64,000 bases of DNA from Mesodorylaimus sp. YZB2_4 (taxonomy: Eukaryota; Nematoda; Enoplea; Dorylaimida; Dorylaimidae), in assembly GCA_030248295.1 (NCBI GenBank), contig JASANH010001508.1:434001-498000 (forward strand), in the 5' to 3' direction. This document shows positions 57,137-64,000 of the stretch, piece after piece (position 1 is the stretch's first letter; every line of letters starts with the position of its first letter). The notes beneath the pieces were generated by a model. The model was not told the DNA's origin, did no database searches, and saw only the letters and a list, made by a program, of their open reading frames with translations. The position numbers and the translations under genes were made by a program.

Positions 57137-60100
57137 GTGTCGTCATGGCAACAAGACGAATGGGCGATCACTCGAGTATGGATCGAGTGTGGTGTGCGGA
57201 TCGATATGTATTTCTGTCCTCTTTGTACTTGGAATGTGCATCGACAAGGGTTCGGTAGCCTCGACTCGTTGAAAGCACATTTGGACTTGTTTCATTGCAA
57301 CATCACTGGAAATGCAGCCAGGAGACAGGCATCAGGTCTGATTGAATTGGAATCAAAGATTGAAACATTGGTGGAATCGCAATTGCCAAATAAGGATTTG
57401 CAATCAGAGACAGTGCTTGCGAGGACTGGCGGTGAGAGTGGACTCAGAGGTGGCTTACTGCAGAGGTATACTAACGATTTCGATTTGGCCTGTGCCGAGA
57501 ATGATTACTTGAAAAGGAAGTTCAGAGAAGAGACGAGAAGGTGGAGAAGAGAATTGGAGGAGCAGAAGGATAAGTATGAGCAGCTTGGGAGAGAGTTCCA
57601 GAATGTGGTCAGTGTGTTGGACAAGGCGTGCAAGGTACAAACGAATGGGAAAAAGAGGATGGAAGAGTTCGTGGCGGGACTGATCTCTGATATGGACAGG
57701 TTGGAAGAGGCTAATGTGAGTGTTCTTAATGAACTGGCAGTTTGGACGTGTGTAACCCTCATGCCTGGTAGGCCATCTTCCCTGGCTGGGAGACGCAACC
57801 TCTCGGGTTGATGCTTCAGCCGTAGGTGTAGTCGCACGCAAGACCTGTCTGCTGCAGTCGGAGTATTTGTCCAGCCGACTTCGATCGGCCACGCTCCCTC
57901 CTGCCTGCCAGGCTTGGCTACACGTTTCATCATTTACTGTACATAGATGAGAATCGAAGAACAAGCCCGCGCGGACAATGCCTATGGAACTGTGGAGGAC
58001 GAACCAGTAAGTGTCTGTTTTTTTTTCTGAGACTGGACGATATGATTTTCTTAATTTAGGTATCTCGGAATCAGATCACATCGCGACCATTGAGGCACCG
58101 ACATAGTTCCGCGTCGCTTCGATCCGACGTGGCGTATGGGCCAGATCAGAGTCACCGGAGGCACACTCCCGCTTCGCGATCAGGTGCTGGCACGAGTGGG
58201 CGAGCAAGTATCACCAAGCATTCTGATTTTGATTCTGGAATCGATGATTATTTGGATGGGGGTAGAGGAAGAAGGACTCCTTTTAGGGTTAGTCATGACG
58301 TGCTTATGCACTGCAGGGACACTGCAGGTGGCTCGCCATGGGATGGGACAGATGAGGGCTGACCAGAGGATAATCAAGCTGCAGGAACTGCCCCACGCAG
58401 TCCACGGACACTTATCAACGTGTTTTACTGTCCCACACCAAAAATGCCCTGTGGACTCTCGATTCGGGGAGCCGCTGCACGTGTCGGCCGTCGAAATGAT
58501 TCTGGCGGACCTGGAACCGAAGTGCTCGTAGAGTAGTTTAGACCAGGAACTCCAGACCAGTCCTCTACTGATGCCTGCAAACCAAACCGGACACCCTGCC
58601 TCGAACTCGCTCAGGTGTCTCGTGCAGGCCCTCACTTACAATTACGATAGGCAGACCGGTTCCTTGACAGTGCTCTGATTGGTGCAGAGAGACTAGTCCG
58701 CGCCTATGACGCAGGTTTGTCCAAACCCTGGATGGTCCATGTACTTTACACGTGTCCCGTGTGGCAGTGAATGGATGGATGATGGGCAACCACTCCGCAG
58801 TGCAGTGTTCTGTTTAGGAGAACCGTCCCGTTGTGACGCAAGGTGCATCTGTCGACCGCGGCCAGCCACAGATTGAGCCAGCGCTCGTTAGCTATTTCGA
58901 TAATGATGAGGCTGAGCATCCGAATCAGTGGAAGATCAAGACTCACTTAGATTCGGTCGATTTGGCTTTGGCTCTGGTATTCCGTCAATTGGATGCATTG
59001 GACTTGCTGAAGTGTGCACTTGTGTCCAGAAAAGTAAGTAGCGTCTAGCCATTGGGGCGTCACTTATACCCTTCTTCTAGTGGTATGAAGTGGCCAGGAA
59101 CCCTGTGGTGTGGCGGACCGTGCGAATGAAGAGTAGGGAAGTCACAAACAAGACCCTCATAGCGTTATCACAGTGGTGTGGCCAGACGGTAAAACTAAGT
59201 TTGGAGAATATAAGAATTGACTTTGATAGTGACGACGATCAGAGTCGACGAGAGGCTAAAGGAAAGAGCTTGAGGTAATTTATTCTGGTGGCATCAGTCT
59301 TCACTGGGCTGACCAATTATCTTGCTCTTTCTATAGTGGCGTATTGGAGATTGGGTTGGAAGCCATTCTCCAAGCATGCAATGGACAGTTGCGATTCTTG
59401 AAAATAGCATCGTGCTCTCCGTTTTTGACCGATAGGTAAGCAGCAAGGGGACTGGCACTGGTTCACGGAGGGAGACTTTAAAGGTTTCTTTTCATTCCGC
59501 CCACTTTATCGGAGCCCGTTTTACCTGCTGGCCAGTTGTCCAACGAGCGCCGTGAGGCCCGGCTCCCCCTGGTGGGTATTGTTGGACTCGGGGCCACCTG
59601 TAGTAGGCGTGTTTGGCCTGTGGAGAAGGTGATGTATCTGGTTGCTTTGATTGGCCGCCTTATACACGGAGCAGCGTATTGGCTTGCCTTCGTTGGCCAG
59701 TCGACACGCTCCTCCAGGCGAGGCTGAAACCCGTCGGTTGATGTCTCAGGCACCTACGACTAGGTGACCTGCCTGGAAAGTTTTTTGAGTCCATTCGCTC
59801 CCCGCGGTATCTTCTCCAATGTAGGGCTATTCCGCCTATTACACACCTTTACATAAGAATCCTTGTGGGATGTATACTGTATGTATAGACTATGCTATTC
59901 AGGGTTCTATGGCTGGCCGCTTGCTCCTGTAAGAATCTTCAAAAGATTATATATATCTCCGATGAGTATCCAGCCAACGCACCTTCCATCTGGGCGTTGG
60001 GTGCGTCTTGTCGAATCTTGGACACGCTGGTCGTACCACCAGCGCTTCTACAGAGCTCCAGTAGAAGTCTGCAATTCGATGATGAAGCTCTGCTCATGAT

Positions 60101-60584
60101 CGCCCGGTGCTTTCCGACCACGTTGAAAGTGCTATGCATCGGTGGTAGGCATATTTCAGTGAATGGATTGAGATACATAGGTGAGTGCCATGCCACCCGC
60201 ACTGTACTTTGTGAGGGTATGTGCTGTGAATACGCTCGCACTACCATCTTCTTGCAGCTAAGTCGTGCCAGTGGCTCGAGGCATTGGAGTTGGATAATTG
60301 CACTGACCTGTCACTGGGGGCTGCAAGGTCACTGTGCTTGGATGGGCTTAAGACATTGCAAGTTTTCACCTTCACTCATTGCAACGTGTCGGTGGCTGCA
60401 CTGAAATATTTTTGTGGTAAGTGTGCAATGCAGAGACACTGCCACTGACCTTCTGTGTTGAATTGAATACCGGATGCAGTGAATGAGCGCAATACCAAAA
60501 TTACTTAAATTATTTTAAGGGTCCGAGGCGGGGAAACTATTTGTGAGGGTAAATGTTCAATACATTTCGAAATCCAAGTTCTAG
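57137..60584 (+). CDS. F-box protein with zinc finger, coiled coil and leucine-rich region (FBXO41-like)
   Basis: Likely substrate receptor of an SCF ubiquitin ligase. Nine exons: 57137-57715, 57947-58006, 58060-58287, 58818-59033, 59081-59274, 59337-59435, 59889-60180, 60259-60416, 60520-60584; about 610-630 residues. An N-terminal C2H2-like finger (MYFCPLCTW, then SLKAHLDLFH) is followed by a coiled coil of about 100 residues (EENDYLKRKF-type heptads, EELEEQKDKYEQL-type). A Ser/Arg linker follows, then an F-box (LALVFRQLDALDLLKCALVS continuing RKWYEVARNPVVW). Leucine-rich repeats with CSPFLTD, CKNLQKI and CTDLSL complete it. This order is that of vertebrate FBXO41. The start could be 57137 or, by analogy with the short leader of FBXO41, ATG 57206. 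Introns 3 and 6 contain repeats. Confidence 0.88.
58385..58600 (+). repeat. Dispersed repeat family B, copy 3, in an FBXO41-like intron
   Basis: Shares CCCCACGCAGTCC, GCACGTGTCGGCC, GGAACCGAAGTGCTC, AGACCAGGAACTC and GATGCCTGCAAACC with copy 1 at 6045-6245. It fills the middle of intron 3 (58288-58817). Confidence 0.7.
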
Positions 60585-61927
60585 CTGAGAAATAGTGTTT
60601 TCTCCCCAATATCAGCGTGGGCGCTTGCAAGAGATGAAATTCAATCAGTCAGCATTTTCTTCTCCATCCTCCTCTCCATCGGAAGCGCCATCATAATCTT
60701 TAATTCATAGACAAACGCTAAGGCGCGCTCATGGTCTAAGAAACATTCGAGGTCATGCCAGAGAGTCCATGGGATGATCGTCGCCACACTGTTTCAGGGC
60801 ATACATTCTATGCTGTAGATGTTCCTTCCCACCTGCAACAAGGGGCACTATTTGAGGGGAACTTTCAAACCATAATCTAACCCAAACCAAATTGGATCTT
60901 GGGAGGAAACCATAAATGAATATTCAGGGTGCCTGTTTCTGACTTCAGATCGACTTCCTCGAATACGATCAATCCGCGTAGTGTTCAGTTGGAGAGACTT
61001 TGTCTCCTCCAAGCACGTCGAAGCATTTCTGTCTGACTGCCAAGTACGGGCTTTTAGAACCAAAACTTGATTTTTTGAGCGAGATGCCTTTTTCAGACAT
61101 TGCTCGACCATGATACGGCTGCCAGAAGAATCCTGCGTTTGGAAGAGCGATTATAGATTCTTTGCACTTTTGATCAAATGCATGTTTGTTGTTTTGTGTT
61201 TGAGGGTATTGAGGTACTGACGTGAGAAGTAGAGAGCTACACTATGTTTGATTATGCGGACTCGATTATGTGACCGTAAGGTCCCATCACTGTTATAAGG
61301 CCACTGACGATGAGCGAATTTACGAGTCGATACTCTAGGGGTCGACAGATCGATACTCTCTCCCCATCTGGGAGATGTCAGCCACTCCGATTGATATAGC
61401 GGCAGGCATAGTCGAGAGACTTGTTTTCCTCCAGTCGGAGTTTTCATCCAAGAGTCTCATATCTCTCGCCGCCTGGTTACCACCCGGAAAAAAATTTAAC
61501 ATGATGGAAACCAAAATATAAAACCTACAATTCATGCCCCATAGCGCATTGCGTGATTAGACAGCTCATGGTCAGTCAGCCATCATGGGCGCACTGGGCG
61601 TAAAAGCAGAGGACAGGCTGTTCGGTTGAGGAATGCGGCAAGTGTTACTGTGAGACTGTTCAAGGAACACAAGCATTGTAGGCATCTGGCAATTCTTTAG
61701 TATGTGCAAACTTGCCACAAGAGAACACCTTTGGTACACACATATGGCAGGCTCCTTTAAAAACATAAAACAGGGTGAATTATCGGACTCTTCGTTGGTT
61801 CATACAGTAGTCCACATTCCATTTGACTGAGCCCACTGTCTGACCCCCCATTTCATGCGCAAATGGTAATCACCCCGTAAAAGCAGTAATTGTGTCGATA
61901 AATTGCAATCCTAGTCCCACACCCCTT
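60585..61927. other. Intergenic, FBXO41-like to ammonium transporter
   Basis: The two genes converge here, so their 3' UTRs probably occupy part of it. No gene or clear repeat is recognised. Confidence 0.5.
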
Positions 61928-63484
61928 TTATGGTTCCGTATATTTGACTAAATTGGCCGCTTCTTTCTCGTCTTCGTTGTCCTTGGCATTGACTGACGTC
62001 AAGACGGTGGTCATAGCAAAGGGTAATGCCAATTGCTCGTACGGCTCGACCAAGATCTCGCCGTTACTTGGAGACGACGTCCTCGTGCCGACCACGGTTC
62101 GAATATGGTGAGACAATTGGATGGTGGGTCTTCTTAGCTCGAGTAACAAACGTTGCATTTCATCCATTTTATTGCCCTCCTTGCCGCCAGTTTGCCTTCC
62201 TTTTTCCATGGCCTCCAGCGCTCTTTCGATCCTCTCGGCCACTCCTTCGCTGTGAACTCCGTGCTCTGTCCAATCAGCGCCGAGCATCTCTTCAGCAGGG
62301 GACATGCGCAGACCGATAGTGTATTTGAGAATCAGCAAAATGGCGAATGTCGACGTCGCGCTCCACACGACAATGGTCACTACGCCCAAGGCCTGAAAAA
62401 CGAACATGACGATACGTGTACTTGATGAGCACCTCGAGTCAATAAGATTGCTAGGGAGACGAGCCTTGGGAAGCACTGCAGCGGGGTCTCGGACACTCAA
62501 TCAAATCCATGCAAGTCCTACCTGTAACAGAAATTGCATCCATCCCCCACCATGGAACAGGCCGGGACGAAGATTGAACACGCCCCCAATAGTTGGTTGA
62601 CCAAACAGACCGACGGCCAGTGTCGACCATACACCACCGACAAAGTGTATGGGGATGGAGCCGACTGGGTCATCGATTCCGCAACGGATAATCAGCTCGT
62701 TGGTTCCAATGGCGAAAAGGCTGCCTATCGATCCAATGATTAGACTCTCCCTGGCTGTGGTCACGGCTGCGATGCCAGTCACACTGACCAAGCCGCAAAG
62801 AATAGAGTTAAGCAGATAACCGATGTCGTACTTTCCTCTTTTCACAATCAAGCTCAGTGCCAGACCACTCAGAGCCCCACCGATACTGGCGTTCAAGGTG
62901 TTCACGGCCACGGCGGATGACGAACGCCACAGACCATTACTGACGCCAAACGTGCTACCGCAATTAAAACCTAGCCACGCCCACCAAAGCATGAACGCAC
63001 CAGTCAGGGCCGTGACCGGGGATGACATGGCTCTGGTGCGATGGTCACTCTTCGACCAACCCATCCTTGGGCCCATCATCAACGTGGCCACCAGGGCTGA
63101 CGCACCACCCACTGTATGCACAACGCACGAACCAGCAAAGTCGAAGAAACCCAACGCCTGCAGCCATCCTTTCCCACTCCAGGCCCAATTGGCGGGGAAA
63201 CAGTAAACCAGGGTGTTGAAGAATGAGAACAAGTTGTAAGCGTGCAGTTTGACTCTTTCTGAGATGGCCCCCGACACAATCGTCGTTGCCGTTGTGGCAA
63301 AGGAGAACTGAAAAACGTAGTGCACGAACGCACTGCCATCGCCATCGTTCGAACGATCGCCACTACCGTCGAAAAAGAAGTTGCCGAAGCCGCAGAACGG
63401 AGTTGATGGCTCACCAAAACTGAGACCATAGCCGAACATCCAATAACTGACACCGCCCAGGGTTACGTCCACTATGTTCTTGAC
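61928..63484 (-). CDS. Ammonium transporter, AMT family, partial (N-terminus right of window)
   Basis: Membrane channel for ammonium. Two exons visible: 62522-63484 and 61928-62392, 476 residues; one or more 5' exons encoding the first helices lie upstream, beyond about 63.5 kb. Family marks are YWMFGYGLSFG, the conserved aspartate and first pore histidine in DFAGSCVVHTVGG, GPRMGWS, and the second pore histidine in SIPIHFVGGVWSTLAVGLFG. GLRMSPAEEMLGADWTEHG closes the conserved core, as in plant and invertebrate AMTs rather than Rh proteins. A hydrophilic C-terminal tail of about 140 residues, ending VKYTEP, is long for the family and may be regulatory. Pore residues appear intact. Confidence 0.93.
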
Positions 63485-64000
63485 CTGCAGCGAGCAAGTG
63501 ATTCAATTAGTACAGTGCGGTTCAGTGCACCCCTAGAGGGTGAGTTGGTGGCTCGGCATGGCACCCAAAGAAAACACCCTCAAATGCGTCTTCGACCATC
63601 GATCTACCTTGCCTAGACTGATTCATCATTCATGAGTCTGTGTCGCCTGTCATTGTGCTAAAAGCTAGGACTTTGCCCCATTTCTGCATCAATGACCGTG
63701 AGCACGTGCCAGACGGCAATCATGCCCTCCTGAGTTCGATTTTTCATCAGCTGGGGTGCCTCTACATGCAACTGGGCATAGTCTGATTGTCTGGAAAATG
63801 TGCCTAGCACACGAAAAAATTAATAGTAACTACAAAATGAAATATCAACGGGGTAGGATATCTTGTAGACTTCTAGCTATCATTGCTTCGATGTGGAAAA
63901 GTAGCAATGACCTCCTGGCTGTACAGTTTTCTTATCCAGGTTCTCGTATGATGCCGTCTCTTTGCCTGTCCTGTATATCTCGTCTGTCCTTTCAAGTGCG
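63485..64000. other. Probable 5' intron of the ammonium transporter
   Basis: Follows a good splice acceptor (CGCTGCAG before GTCAAGAAC on the minus strand). I found no exon matching the first two AMT helices, so those lie beyond the window. Confidence 0.5.

Noticed and set aside
1-64000. Prokaryotic-type systems (operons, CRISPR, toxin-antitoxin, phage)
   Set aside because: Gene structure is clearly eukaryotic throughout and no direct-repeat arrays with unique spacers are present.

Overview
This window comes from an animal (metazoan) nuclear genome. Nearly every gene is split by GT-AG introns, many only 50-60 bases long, and the families are typically animal: a CYP4-like P450, OATP with a Kazal domain, an SH3-SH2 tyrosine kinase, RBBP5, DRAM, APIP and an FBXO41-like F-box protein. 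Compact introns, moderate GC, a dense load of small repeats and an AMT-type ammonium channel suggest a small-bodied invertebrate. I cannot fix the phylum. Exon coordinates were read by eye from frame, splice sites and family resemblance and may be off by one or two bases.

Layout. Positions 1-2089 (+) hold the 3' nine exons of a CYP4-like P450. Then come LITAF-like (4007-4429, -), DRAM (8878-10560, -) and APIP, an enzyme of methionine salvage (11334-12711, -). Positions 13639-27018 (+) hold a ~29-exon, ~2,000-residue single-pass membrane protein with an EGF module, a C-type lectin domain, one transmembrane helix and a long coiled-coil tail. It is tentatively limbin/EVC2-like. An intronless four-helix membrane protein gene lies antisense in one of its introns (20285-21385). 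An SH3-SH2-kinase with an MGCCC N-terminus follows (28017-30156), then a decayed LINE (about 30.9-32.5 kb) and a secreted or anchored DOMON protein (33405-34268).

Positions 34.4-46.8 kb hold a tandem duplication, offset about 9.05 kb, of an OATP (SLCO) transporter gene. Between the copies lie a 5'-truncated LINE with an open reverse-transcriptase frame, a SINE-like element, a foldback element, a duplicated and broken piece of the neighbouring RBBP5 gene, and a small inverted-repeat element next to the second OATP copy. This interval is a hotspot of recent rearrangement.

Positions 47683-51607 (-) hold RBBP5, a core subunit of the COMPASS/MLL H3K4 methyltransferases. A ubiquitin-specific protease follows at 52433-56037 (+), then an FBXO41-like protein (about 57.1-60.6 kb, +) with zinc finger, coiled coil, F-box and leucine-rich region. 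The 3' two exons of an ammonium transporter (61928-63484, -) run toward the right edge.

The genes do not form a pathway; this is ordinary animal gene order. Introns and intergenic spaces carry at least six dispersed or inverted repeat families. I saw no CRISPR array, convincing tRNA or rRNA gene, or virus.
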